Made by a program: the position numbers and the translations under genes. Positions 42,901 through 54,440 of a DNA stretch of 64,000 nucleotides are shown here, in pieces; the stretch's first letter is position 1; the number at the start of each line of letters is the position of its first letter. Where the stretch lies: NCBI RefSeq assembly GCF_041296385.1, contig NC_091023.1, forward strand, positions 26,227,924 to 26,291,923, given 5' to 3'. Source of the DNA: Aphelocoma coerulescens (Eukaryota; Chordata; Aves; Passeriformes; Corvidae). The notes below the pieces were generated by a model, which made no database searches, was not told where the DNA came from, and saw only the letters and a list, made by a program, of their open reading frames with translations.

Positions 42901-43919
42901 TCATCACAAGAAAACAGCAGCTTGATCATGAGCACATTGCACATTTAAGTGAAAAGCTAATTTAAAATAATAAGCAAACACATGCCCATAATTAAATACT
43001 CCATAAGGGAACATTTTTGAGAAGTTCAGGGGAGCAGTGAGTGGACTCAGCAGGGAGTTACACAGGGAGGAAACTCCACATTTTTATATTCTAGTAGTCT
43101 CATATGCAAAAAATGCTCTATAGCTTTCTTCCAAAAGGGGGCTGGGCTGGGCAGAGCTGCTGGAGAGGCTCCAGAGCCTGACTGGCTGGCCAGCACCGAC
43201 AGACACGCAGTGCCCAGCTAACAGCATCTCCTGCCACACACAAAACAGCTTGGACTGGAAATCCAGCAAAGGACTGGCTGCTTATTTAACATTCCAAATT
43301 TTACCTAAGCCTGGGAAGATAGCTTCAATTAAATAGTTTTTACCTAAATGTGGAAAATGCATCTTTCAGCGGTGTTTTCTATGGCAAAACTCACTAATAC
43401 GGAGTTGGGATGTGCTTCTGCTGCAGCCAGCAACACATTTCCCATCCGGTTCTTGCTGTCACAGGAGCACACTGAGGGGACAGCCCTCTGACTTCTACCA
43501 GCAGAAACACGGCTGCTCAACACACCATGAATTCACCTGTCCCAGGCTGCCAGATCTCCAGGCCTGTTTCTGAGTGCTGTCTAATTTATGAGATTCCCAG
43601 TTAACATGACTGGAAATAAAAGACAGGAAGGATGTTCTGAGGGACTCAGCTTTACCCAGTTCTGCTCCCATTGGCTTTGTCAAGGAGAATTTGAAAACCC
43701 AGCAGGCAGTGTAAAAGCACCACACCTGGGTGTCCCCAGTGTGCCATCCAAGCTGATCCAGGCACACAGAGTTTGCAGGGAACATTTGCGGTGTGACTGT
43801 CAAAAGGAAAAACTGAGATTTAAAAAAAATTTAAGGGAATGCAGTGGGAGGACAGGATGACACACACACACCCTGCAGATACTCAAATTGCAATATGCAG
43901 ACAACCTCAGATTAAATCC
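36910..43919. other. Intergenic unique sequence, no gene seen
   Basis: Apart from the A/C-rich tract at 41 kb and a modest CpG rise near 41.90-42.00 kb, the sequence is unremarkable and AT-rich. A pyrimidine-rich segment at 38.45-38.65 kb (CCCC and CTCC runs on the plus strand) has no gene context. Confidence 0.55.
41003..41125. repeat. A/C-rich low-complexity tract, (CAAA)n-like
   Basis: About 120 bp consist almost only of A and C, with recurring CAAAA, AAACC and ACAAACAAAC. The minus strand therefore contains a meaningless Phe/Cys/Gly-rich open frame. It resembles a degenerate poly(A) or (AAAC)n simple repeat; no adjacent retroelement body was recognised. Confidence 0.85.
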
Positions 43920-44115
43920 CAAAACTGAATAGCGACCAAGTCACGTTTTTGATGAAGTACAGTTGGAGATGTACATCTTTATTCTGGCTCGAGAGCTAAT
44001 TACATCCTCCAAACTGTCTAAATGCAGCCAAATGGGGTCTCTAATTACCATGCAGTCATTGGCTTCCCAAACTCTTTTGGACGAAAATAAAACCTAAATC
44101 CTGCAACACTGGAAC
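43920..44115. promoter_or_regulatory. Candidate regulatory element with paired TAATTA sites
   Basis: Two TAATTA homeodomain cores (43997-44002 and 44042-44047) are 45 bp apart in high-complexity sequence, with CATTGG, ATGCAG and CACGTT elements nearby. It resembles a conserved non-coding element; not tested for conservation. Confidence 0.25.
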
Positions 44116-46891
44116 AAAGAGGAAAAGGGCACTGAATTGTAAAGCTGTTTCACCTGGGTTTCTACACTAACATAAAAAGAAATGAAAATTAGAAATGTAC
44201 ATATTCTTCCTATCTGTGCAAGCAGCCGGCACCCGAGCACTTCAGGCGCCACCTCTCAGGATGGGGAGTGACATGGAACCAATTTATGTCACCCAAATGA
44301 CTGGCCACTGACAGGATCTATCTGTCGGGTGCACCTTTAGGCCTGGGACAAGCACTGTCAGCTTAATTAGCAGCTTTCTCCACATGGAAAACAATGGAGT
44401 TCCAGACAGACCATGCTATTTGTGAACTTCTGGGGTTTTAGCAGCAGTGTAACAGGACAAAAGAGCTACTTGAAAGAAAAAGGTGTCAAGAGGACGTTCA
44501 GATCATCACAGGAAGTTTGAAGCATTTCTCACTATTTCCAGATGCACTGGGAAATGATCCAGCTCACCCAATGCCCAACAAATACTTACATTGGTGAAGA
44601 TGAAGGTTTTTTTAGAAAATAAGCATAATAGAAATAAGTATTTAAGCAAAAGGAACTGTGCTTCAACAACAGTTGCTATTATTGTTGGTGTTCATTGGTT
44701 TTAGCCTTTCAAACAACAGTGGTGGAGCTCCCACCTTTCTCTTTGGTTTGGTTAATGACATGTCATGAAGATATTGTAGAATAATTGTGAACTATTTATT
44801 AGCTCTCTGAATCAACAAACTTCAGTCAAATTGACACCAAAGACATGACAGACAGTCTTACACATAAGTACACCTTTCACAGGCACATCTCTGGCTTATG
44901 AAAGGGACTGACAAATAAGTCTCAGGGGAGAGTTCTTGAACCAGATCTGATTTTAAGAGATTTGAGATGACAGATGGCATTCTTCCTGTTCTAATGTTAG
45001 TTTGCATTTGTTGAAAATTATGAAAAATTATAAGAGGTGCTACAAGCCAAGCAGTCTGACTTAAAAATGGAAATAGAATCCTTTCTTTAGTGATTAGGCT
45101 GGAGTTTGCATTGCTGCAAAGAGGAACGGAGTATTTTTAACTGAAGAGCACTGAATTTTATTGCTGGTCCTCTGTTGAGCCATCCTGCACATGATGGAAA
45201 GGGGCATCCACACAAAATATTGAATTCAATATTAATTCAAATATTACTCAGCTGGTAGAAAATAGAAATGCAATTGGAAGTGTGTTAAGATTTCTAGATT
45301 TAATGTGTAAAGACAAATCAAGCATCAGGACAGTCTGACCTAATTCTAAACACTTTGTGGTCCAGCTGCCTCACGGCCTGCCTTGTGAAGAAGTTCATCA
45401 GCGTCCATTAATCTTTGTTTACCTTAGGCATCCTGCTCCCATCCTTGTAACCAGAATGCCTGAGGTGGGGAAAGCAGAGTGGCTATAAATGCCTGGTGGA
45501 CTTAAATACAAAAATTCTTTCTCCCATTTGTGCCCAGTGAAAACCAGAAATGATGGAAGACATTAAACTCTCACCTGTATCAAGAATCAAATCCTTTTTC
45601 CATTACTGCAGAAAATTTTGTGACCAAGGAGATGCAGAGAGTTCTCAGGAACAGGGGCAGTCCCTGACAACAAAGAGTACAGACAGTATTTGGCCTTTAA
45701 TAAACAGATTTTTCATTCTCTGGGGAGAGCTGTGGGTGTGTAACAGTGAGCATGAGGCATGAGCAGAGATTTGGGCAATGCAGAATGTATCTTCTACTTA
45801 TTCCAGGGACTTAGTACAGTATATAGGAATCAGTGTGTAAAACACTAACCTTGAAGATTATCGCTATTAAAACCAGGAGTGAGAAAGATCCTGACACAGA
45901 TGTAACCCACCCACCTGCAACTGCAGGTGATGATGAATCCCAGCTCAACAGCCTATTGAACACCGGGGGAGTGCTTTCCACTCTGTCAGACCATGGGATG
46001 AAGTTTGCCATGGTTTGCATACTCATGGGGACTTCTGAAAGCCAGGAGCATCATCATCAGTCTGTCTCATTTTCTGTAAGAGCCTTCCAAAGTCTTCAGT
46101 CAGGCTGAGGAAAACACAAACCTGACACTCCCAACCAACACAAGGAGAGAAGGCTGTCAGAGCAATCCACACTCTGTTCTTGCACTGGGAGAGAGCTCTT
46201 GCATTAGTGGGGTCTAGAAAAATAATTGCCCAGCCTTGGCTGGTGGGCATTTGATCATTTTCTGCTTGGAAAGATGAGTGAAAAATGCTCCCTTCCAACA
46301 TTCAATTAGGAGAACTGTTTGGTGTCAAAGCGCCGAGGGAATTTTAAGGGACCAGTTATTACTGCTTTATGCATAATTCTGAATTTGCTGCTCTAATGAG
46401 CCCTTCTCTATATCATCCGTGACTGTCACTCAGCTTGGTGAAAATGGCTTGGCCTGACAAATCCTGTTAAGCCTCAGAAATTAAATGAGATCTGAAAATG
46501 CCCAAGTCCACACCCGTCGCACCACATGCTGCTTTGATCAGCTGTGTTAGTCAAGCAGGCTTGGAGGCGAGCCAGCAAACCCAGGGCTACCACCCGGGAT
46601 GGTCAAGAGCCACTCCCTGGCCCAAGGATGGCAGGTGCTCCACACTCCTTGGGATCATCCCTGAAACAGAGAACAGACACAAGCTAATGGAGCAGAGGTC
46701 GTTCCATTCATTTATTCTCCAGATGCAACTGCCGAGTAAGAGAGAGAGTTGCAGGATCTCTGTAGAGCTGTTTACATTCCTTAGCTCTACCCTACAAAAG
46801 CCTTTTCCATACACCCCATCAGCAGAAGCGCTGGCCCATCTTCATCTTCCACTGGCCAGCTGCAAATAGAAAATTTTAAAAAACAGTATTT

Positions 46892-46906
46892 GGGGGGGGG
46901 GGGGGG
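46892..46906. repeat. G15 homopolymer
   Basis: Fifteen consecutive G residues precede CGTGG. It could form G-quadruplex structure and is prone to sequencing error. Confidence 0.9.
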
Positions 46907-48884
46907 CGTGGAAGTAATGGACTGGACTGGGTGACGGGTGGTATTGCCATGTCTGTGATGGTCAGGCAGGGAAAGCTGGAGTTGAGGGGGAACATTCAGA
47001 TAGAGTTTTGGATTAAATTCCTTTCTTTAGATTCCTCAAATCAAAGCATGTTTCCAGGAATTGATTCTGACAGCTATGTTTTTAATAATTTATTTTAACT
47101 AAAAGATCTCTAATGGTAGACAAAAAAAAAAAAGCAGTAGGGTCATGAAAAAATTATCTAAAGGAAAATACAAGGGGAGGTTGAGTCCTGTAGTGTTGAT
47201 TTGAGAGCTGCAAAATAGAAACTGACCATTGAGTATTTTCTTGCATATCATAAGTAGACCAGGAGCACAAATACCATGAGAAAAACTAGAAATTCACTTT
47301 GAGGTCCATACGGATCAACTGAAACTGTAACGAGCTCATGGCAACTGCAGGGACAGCCCATCTGAAGGCTGGCAGAGAAAGAATGCCAGAGCCCCACAAG
47401 ATGCCCCAAATCCTCAAGAGTCACCTGCTTCCAGGTGTCCAAACCCCAGTCCCTGCCAGCCTCCTCAGAGCGGCCAAGGGGCCAGTTTGCACCGGAAGAC
47501 AACAATGGTGAATGGAAAGTTCATCTGTCTCACGGCTTTCCTCTATCTGATGCCCCCTACAGCCATGGCAAGCATTTCTTTTGAGTCAGAAAGCTCCTGC
47601 TGGGCTCACCGGGTGAGAATCCCTGGCCATCACACCTCTCCCCATCACTTCCACCCAACAGCTCCCCCCCCGCCCCAGCTGTCAGATTTAATCTGCTCCC
47701 ATGTGGGAACTGCCCTGCTAGTAGCTCTTTTCAATTTCAGTCAGGCTGAGTTAAGAAGATGGACTTTGAAGGCTGCCGGGCAGCGTTCCCGGGTGAGACA
47801 CTCGGAGCAGTGAGGAAGAACCGGGTGCGGGGGTGCCTCGGGAGTGGGGGCAGCTGCGTGTCTGCAGACAGAGCTCAGGGGCAGCTGGAAAGGTCGTGCA
47901 GAGCACCAGTGACATGCTCCGGCATGTGATTCTCATATGAGTTCAGTGGTTTGATGTGGGGACTGAGCACAAGTCAGCATTTATACCAGATGACAATCAT
48001 TCATCGCAGAGTTGTCAGTCAGAAACACTGACTGCCGGAGAGAGGCCACTCCTGGTTCAGCTGCTCTGGCAGAGCCCCCCCGTGCAACTGCAACAGAACA
48101 ACCATCTCACCGCTCCCGTGGCATCATTCTGTTTCTAACCCCAACAGCTCCACAGACTCGAGTTCTCACTCAGTGCAGCCACAGAGGCACACAGGTACTT
48201 CTTCCCAACAGGGTGTAGCTCTTACTTACTGTAGCAATAACCCATCACCACTAAGCTCTGCAGTTGGGTTTCCACATCAGGATGTCCCTGCGCTCAGGCA
48301 GTCTGCAAACAGCTGTCCAGAGAGGGAGCCACTGCCCTTGGCCCCTGCGAGCCCCATGGCTGAGCCCAGTGCCCCTGCAGAGCTGTGCTTTGATGGGGAG
48401 GATCGGAGTGGTCACAGAGCAGCTCAGCTGGAGGGGACCAGAGGTGCTCACCTGCGTGACACTTGGGCAGAGGAGGTGCCAGGTTCACCAGAGCAGCTAA
48501 TCCTGGAGCAGATCCACATCCACACATCACCGCTGCTGCGCTGGTACTTAGTACCAGCCTCTGTGCTTTGTCCCACGTGGCCACCCACAACAGATGTGTA
48601 AACATGAAAAGAACCTACGTGACCCAGCCTCTGCAAAGGCAGACTGTGGCACAGCAAAAGGGCACAGCAATCCTGCAAGGGGAGAGGGAAACCTGGGAGA
48701 GTCCGGCGAGACACGTTATTCATTTGTTGTACATTCTGCAATAAATCAGAAGAGAAGCCAAAACAAACTCCCAGTGGCCTCATTTCCATCCCTCCTCCTT
48801 TGGGAAAGCAGCTCTCTTGGAAAAGGAAAGCCTCGCTCTTTACTGATGGCGAATGTGCTCAATGTGATACGCAGCCATCGTTCT

Positions 48885-49070
48885 TGCCGTGACTGCAGGG
48901 CCCCGTTTGTGACCCCGGCCCAGCCAGCCAAGTGCACGAGCAGCAGCGAACATCAGCACCCGCGGCAGGACAGGAAACCTCCGGCGGAGCCGCCCTTCCT
49001 GCCTGCGCGCCCCGGCCAAGTCCCACACCCCCGGGGCGGGCAGCTCGCTCAGCACCGTGAACGCTGAACC
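48885..49070. other. Small CpG/GC-rich cluster
   Basis: CpG-rich unique sequence includes GCGCGCCCCGGCC and CCCCCGGGGCGGG. The minus strand has an open frame of about 90 codons (48840-49112) that I do not recognise and that lacks a recognisable domain. It might be a minor promoter; evidence is weak. Confidence 0.3.
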
Positions 49071-50368
49071 AAGCACTCTGCAACTAAATTTAGAGCTTCT
49101 CATCTCACACAACCGCTTTGCAAAATCTCTGAAAAGCTGCCGCCGTTGTAAGTCAAAGCGTGAGCAACACGTGGAAGGAAAACCACACAGATTTCTTCTT
49201 CCATAACATTTCTCTAATCCTGGACTTTACCTTGACCCAAAAGAAATGAGTGAGGCCCAGGCTGACACAGCCCCTGTTTTGACCCCTGAAGCCCACTATT
49301 TAGTTCAGCATGTGCAAAGACCTGCCAGCCTCTGAAACCACAAAGCTGTGTCCGAGTGTTACAACATGCTGAAAGCCTGCAACAGTGAAGCTGACTCAGC
49401 AAACGAGAGATTTTGGGACAACATCTGGGCCCCCTGACGCAGGGCAAGTTTCTCTGAAGAGAACCCAGATCTACACATTTAACCATGTATTCTCTTAGAT
49501 ATTTTTTCTGTTTAAAAAAACAAAAAGGCAGCACAACCCCCAGCACATCACCTCTAGCAAGCAAACTTCAACACAGCTGTGACCAAGAGTTTTTCTTCAT
49601 AATGAATGTTGCATTTCTTGGAACTACAGAAAGCCACCCATCCCTGGGAGCCGCTTCTCCATGTGCCAGGTGAGGGATCATGTTTGGGAATTTCCTACTG
49701 CCAGACCCAGCTCAAACAGCCACCTTCTTCCAGATGCTGCTGTGCGGAGCAGCCTTGCACAGAGTGCCTGGAAAGTGTTCTTCCCACCAGTAATAAAGTC
49801 CCACCTAAACCAACCCCTGGAACAGCCCCTCAGGCTGTGCCCTCCAGCCTCACACACGGCTCCAGGCACGAGCCTGAACAGAACCATTCAATCCAGCTCA
49901 AGGCTCCAACCCGTGGGGCTGTTGGCAGCACAGGGAACACCAGGTCCTGCTTGCATGGCAGACTGGCAACGTTCTCATTCCCCTCTTTATGATTTCTCTT
50001 TGTTTTACAATGGTATCATTTAGGATCTATTTTTATTCAAATCCCCAGTGAGACCTATTGAGGTCTGTAAAGCCCAACTGGAAACTCTTTAGCTCAGCCA
50101 GGAGCATTACAGACAAAAAAGTAAACAAGCTATGAGGGTCTATTTTTCTTGGCTATTTACCCTACTGCTGTTAGGACTTACAGGCAGACTGAACAGTCAC
50201 ATCTTTTTCCTATTCCAGCTTTTTCCAGGCTGATTTGCTAGATAATCCAAGAAGCAAGTCACGGAGTTACCATAATTAGGTGTACTCTGAACTCCCACCA
50301 GCTGACAGACACAAAGACACCATCAGCCAGAACAACGGCCATGCCATTCATGTTTGGTTGTTGGTTTT

Positions 50369-50383
50369 GTGTGTGTGTGTGTG
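50369..50383. repeat. (GT)7 microsatellite
   Basis: Uninterrupted GT repeats lie just left of the CR1 fragment. Confidence 0.9.
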
Positions 50384-50410
50384 ACTAAAAACTACTGGGC
50401 ACACTTCTTA

Positions 50411-50543
50411 ATCACAGAATCTCAGGATGGTTTGTGTTGGAAGGTCCCATCTCATTCCACCCCCTGACATGGGCAGGGACACCTTCCACTCTCCCAGGTT
50501 GCTCCAAGCCCTGTCCAACTTGGCCTTGGACATTTCCAGGGAT
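50411..50543 (-). mobile_element. CR1 non-LTR retrotransposon, truncated 3' tail
   Basis: The plus strand starts ATCACAGAATCTCAGGATGG, then GTTGGAAGGTCCCATCTC, CCCCCTGACATGGGCAGGGA, CACCTTCCACT, and GTTGCTCCAAGCCCTGTCCA, ending near TTCCAGGGAT. This is the reverse complement of the 3' end of avian CR1 elements, so the element lies on the minus strand. Similarity stops near 50543, where the usual continuation toward the CR1 open reading frame is absent. It is a 5'-truncated, diverged, non-autonomous fragment with no coding capacity. Confidence 0.9.
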
Positions 50544-52554
50544 CCTGAATGAGAGCTGCTTCATCTGCTGCATTTCTGTTCTCTAGACCAACCCTCCCTC
50601 TCCTCCTCCTGTACCTTCCTGCTGTTTTCCTGCAGCAGCAGCCTGTTCCTGCCATCAGCCCCCTCCTGTCTCCAAGAGTCACACTCACAGCCCGAGCTGA
50701 GCACAGCCCTGGCTGCCATGGGAAGCACAGAGCATCCAGGGTCAGCTGCAATTAAGACACTCTCAGTGTTCATGTGCAGGCCAGCTGTAATGGCAAGCAC
50801 TGTGACTTTTTATCCAGTCTGTGCAAGTGTATATCAGCCTTTCCTCACCTTTCCATTCTTTTAAGAAAATCAACCCCTTTGCCAATATTTCTGGGAATCG
50901 TTCATGTTTTAGCTGTCAATAGTATGGCATTGAAAAAATTATTGATCAGTAATAGAATTACCTGAGATCCTATGCAACCAATTGAGACAAGCTAAAAAAA
51001 TTCCCCAGCCCCACCCCACAGGACAGGAGCTGGTGGGTCCAGGACACTTCAAGGTACTGAGAAAGACCCCACTGGGGTCTGATCAGATGTGGGAAAGACC
51101 AAACCACTCCCTTGTTGAGGTCTGTGACAAAAGCCCCATCCCAGACAGGCAGCAGGAACAGCACAACTGCTCAGGGAAGCCCCACAAAAATATTATTAAG
51201 GAGAAAGCCTGAGTTTGGGTTGAAAAGGAATAGGGGCAGCTTAGAATAAAGATCAGCTTTGCTAAAATAAAGAAGAAAGGCACTGCTTTCACCACGCTTC
51301 TCTCCCGCCCCTTATTTGCATTTTCTGGTGCCAGCTCCCTGCTACAGCATGGGAACAGTCGGACCAAGTGATGGATCTGCAGGTTTCTATGGTGATCAGC
51401 ACAGAAATTGCCTGCCCAGCCGTGTGTGAAGGGAAGCATCCATGTCAGAAACTGCAGATTGTATGGTGAGAGAAAGCCCTGCTCTGGACTGGGGTGTCGG
51501 GGTTGTGCTGCAGTGGCCCAGAGCTTGCTCACCGACCTGGGGATGTCTGTGCAGGACAGTGTGGGCAGGTGAGAACTCACAAGGGGACAAAAAACCCTAA
51601 TGAAATATTAGCAATTACCACTGAATAATAATACAACATCATTTAAAAATACTGATACACACAAAGTACATAATATTTCTAAATACCTGAAGTACCAATT
51701 TCCTCTTGTCCTGTCCCTGTTCCCTGGGAGCAGAGCCTGACCCCCACCTGGCTGCCCCCTCCTGTCAGGGAGTTGTGGAGAGTGAGAAGGTCCCTCCAAG
51801 CCTCCTTTACTCCAGGCTGAGCCCCTGCCAAAGGCACATCTGCCAAGAAAAGAAAGGTATTCAATTCCTGTACTTGGTAATGGCTGTTGTATAACCCATG
51901 TAGAAGGTTCTGAGTTCATGTTCACTGTCCTTGTGAACTACAGCACAAATCCTTGTCTTTATAAAACTGTTAGTTTCTTACAAACCTGTAAATCAGAAAG
52001 TGAGGGAGAGAGGGTTGGTGAAGAAACAACCTCAAATCCCAACTGCCACACACTTAAGGCAGAAGCACTGATTCCATCTATTCAGGCTATTCCCAAAAGG
52101 GAAGTCTGGATAATAAAAATGAGCACTGGCAACAGGACAAACCTCATTAATTGATCCAGACTAAGCCACTGGCTGGCACTTTCCGGCTGAGAAACATCAA
52201 GTACCTTCCTCTTGAAAACCTTCCCCTGCGGCTGTCTGGGAAGGTGATGGGCTAACGACACGAGTTAATGCACTTACTCTCTTTAGGAATCAAACCTGGA
52301 ACTTGTCAATTCAAGTACAACTTGGAGCAGACACTGATTTACAAAAAAAAAAAAAAATTATAAAACCCACATATTTACTCTCAGTTTTTACCCAAACAGG
52401 CTCAGAAAAGCCAGCCAGTTTGGTGAAACATAAATGGAGAAACATAAATGCCAACTCCTAAACATATAAGGGAACTAGTATGGCTGAGAAAAAGGGCAGA
52501 ATACACACGAGGATTTTCTGTTCCGAAGTCAATTCCTGCAGCTCCCAAGGCTGA
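50544..52554. other. Intergenic unique sequence, no gene seen
   Basis: Unique sequence between the CR1 fragment and the CpG island at 52.6 kb. The first 200 bases are pyrimidine- and GC-rich but do not continue the CR1 consensus. An A14-type run lies near 52342-52356. Confidence 0.5.
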
Positions 52555-53220
52555 GTGCAGCAGCTGCAAACCCCGAAAGCAGCTGCTCCGCGAGCCCCTC
52601 GGAGGCTCTGCCCGGGCAGGCGCTGGGGCCGGCCCTGCGCACGAAGCCCGGCCCGGCCTGGCTTTCCCAGCGCACTCGGAGCGCCACTTGGCCACCCGGG
52701 GCCACGCGATGCCCCGGCACGGCAGCAGGAGCCGAGTGCTCTGTGCAGCATCACAGGGTCCCACCCGGGGCCACGCGATGCCCCGGCACGGCAGCAGGAG
52801 CCGAGTGCTCTGTGCAGCATCACAGGGTCCCACCCGGGGCCACGCGATGCCCCGGCACGGCAGCAGGAGCCGAGTGCTCTGTGCAGCATCACAGGGTCCC
52901 ACCCGGGGCCACGCGATGCCCCGGCACGGCAGCAGGAGCCGAGTGCTCTGTGCAGCATCACAGGGTCCCACCCGGGGCCACGCGATGCCCCGGCACGGCA
53001 GCAGGAGCCGAGTGCTCTGTGCAGCATCACAGGGTCCCACCCGGGACCACGCGATGCCCCGGCACGGCAGCAGGAGCCGAGTGCTCTGTGCAGCATCACA
53101 GGGTCCCACCCGGGACCACGCGATGCCCCGGCACGGCAGCAGGAGCCGAGTGCTCTGTGCAGCATCACAGGGTCCCGCCGTGCGGGACGGGCTGCGGGAG
53201 CCACCGCCCGCGTCGGCAGC
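52555..53220. promoter_or_regulatory. CpG island containing a 69-bp minisatellite
   Basis: A GC- and CpG-dense block of about 0.65 kb has AT-rich sequence on both sides. The left flank (52580-52690) is CpG-rich unique sequence, the centre is the minisatellite with about six CpG per unit, and the right flank (53175-53220) is again CpG-rich. No CCAAT array, YY1 site or convincing splice donor was seen, so promoter activity is uncertain; the CpG density may come mainly from repeat expansion. Confidence 0.5.
52692..53174. repeat. 69-bp x 7 minisatellite, almost perfectly homogeneous
   Basis: Seven head-to-tail 69-bp units start at 52692, 52761, 52830, 52899, 52968, 53037 and 53106. As far as I can read they are identical except that units 6 and 7 carry GGGACC where units 1-5 carry GGGGCC (unit position 10). 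The unit length is 23 codons, so frames lacking a stop stay open through the whole array, giving the misleading 183-308 codon frames on both strands. Low divergence points to recent expansion or homogenisation. Confidence 0.97.
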
Positions 53221-54199
53221 TGCTGGAGCTGGCATCTGCTGCCCAGCCAGCTTCGCACAAAGAACCGACAGCTCCTGACACCAACATTTTATAACAGTTT
53301 TGCAGGCAGCACGGCTGCAGGAGCACACGCGGGAGCCTGATGTTACAGAGCTGTTGCACCAGAAGGTGCTGCCAACACCCGAGCACAGGAAATCGCCTCT
53401 GGGAAGCCTGGGAGCTCAGAGCGAAACCCCAGCAAGGGTCATAGCACCAGCCCTGCTCCCTCAGACATGCCTAAAAACACACAGAAGAGGCATGTATTCA
53501 ACAGGATCAACAGAGTAGAAATTAGTAGCCCACAAAACAATAAATATATCAAGGTATTTTAGCATTATGAAACAAATAATTCAATAACCATAAACCTTTT
53601 AAGAGCCAAAGGGAAGTCAGCAGCGTGATGACTGCTTCTCATCAGAACAAACCCTTTTAATAGCGCAAACCCTAAACATTAATCAGCATTTATTGCTTAA
53701 AATTAGCGTTTGTAAGTTCCCTCACTATAGCACAAAGCCTGAGGACCACAGGTCCCAGCCAGGCGGGGGCATTGCGATTCATCCACTGGGTTATGTTTCA
53801 GATCAGGCAGAGCTGCTGTCACACAGCACCTGCTCTACACCCCGTGAAATGAGCAGGGACTGAAACGGCACTGACTGGAAATGTACATTGTTGATAACCC
53901 TTTTGTAAACCTAGAGCCAGTCATTCCGCACCGGTGCTCCCTGCATCCTCCACTCTGCCTGGGCAGGCTGTGCCCTGGCTCTGGGGACACTTCTGCAGCC
54001 CCGTCCCCGTGGGGTGTCACAGGGGACCCGCAGCCAAACAGAGCATTTAGCCAGCCCAAGCTCAGTGATACCGTGGGCTTCCTTCCCAGCATCCCCAAAC
54101 GCAGCTGCAGCCATTGTATTTTCTTCTGCTGGGGTAGAATTGGAGGAAGCAGAACTGTGTGTGTGTGAAGGGGGAGAGCTGAGGAAGCTGAGAACAGAG

Positions 54200-54440
54200 A
54201 AGTGTCCCGAGATCTTCAGACGCTTCCCTTGTACAGCTGCAGGGAGGGGGCACAAGCAGGGAGCAGAGAGAGCAGAGGAAGGGGCAGAGGGAGACCCCGC
54301 ACAGGGCGAGTGGCTGCGGGTGCTGGGAGCAGGGGGGGCCGCGCTGCTCTGTGCCCTCAGCCTCCCGAGCCTCTGCTGGAAACAGCTGAGCTGATCCCTG
54401 CGTGAAGTTCTCCGTGCAGAACACCGACTGCTGAGACCAG
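54200..54440. other. GC-rich, purine-skewed cluster
   Basis: The segment is rich in GGGGCA, GAGCAGAG and similar purine runs on the plus strand, with several CpG. No exon or promoter motif stood out. Confidence 0.25.

Larger units (their letters stand above)
44116..50368. other. Intergenic unique sequence, no gene seen
   Basis: AT-rich to about 47 kb, then GC-richer through 49.1 kb. The stretch 46.30-46.48 kb (TTATGCATAATTC, GCTCTAATGAGC) has a conserved-element look but no firm support. Open frames in 47.4-49.1 kb follow GC content and overlap on both strands. Confidence 0.5.

Noticed and set aside
47487..47813. 108-codon plus-strand frame with a hydrophobic signal-like N-terminus
   Set aside because: After the first 35 residues the sequence is low-complexity His/Pro-rich and has no recognisable domain. 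No promoter or splice context; likely chance.
52402..53340. Overlapping open frames of 183-308 codons on both strands with 23-residue repeats
   Set aside because: They exist in several frames at once because the 69-bp unit is a multiple of three and has no stops in those frames. No frame shows a domain or preferential conservation, so repeat-driven artefact is the better explanation.
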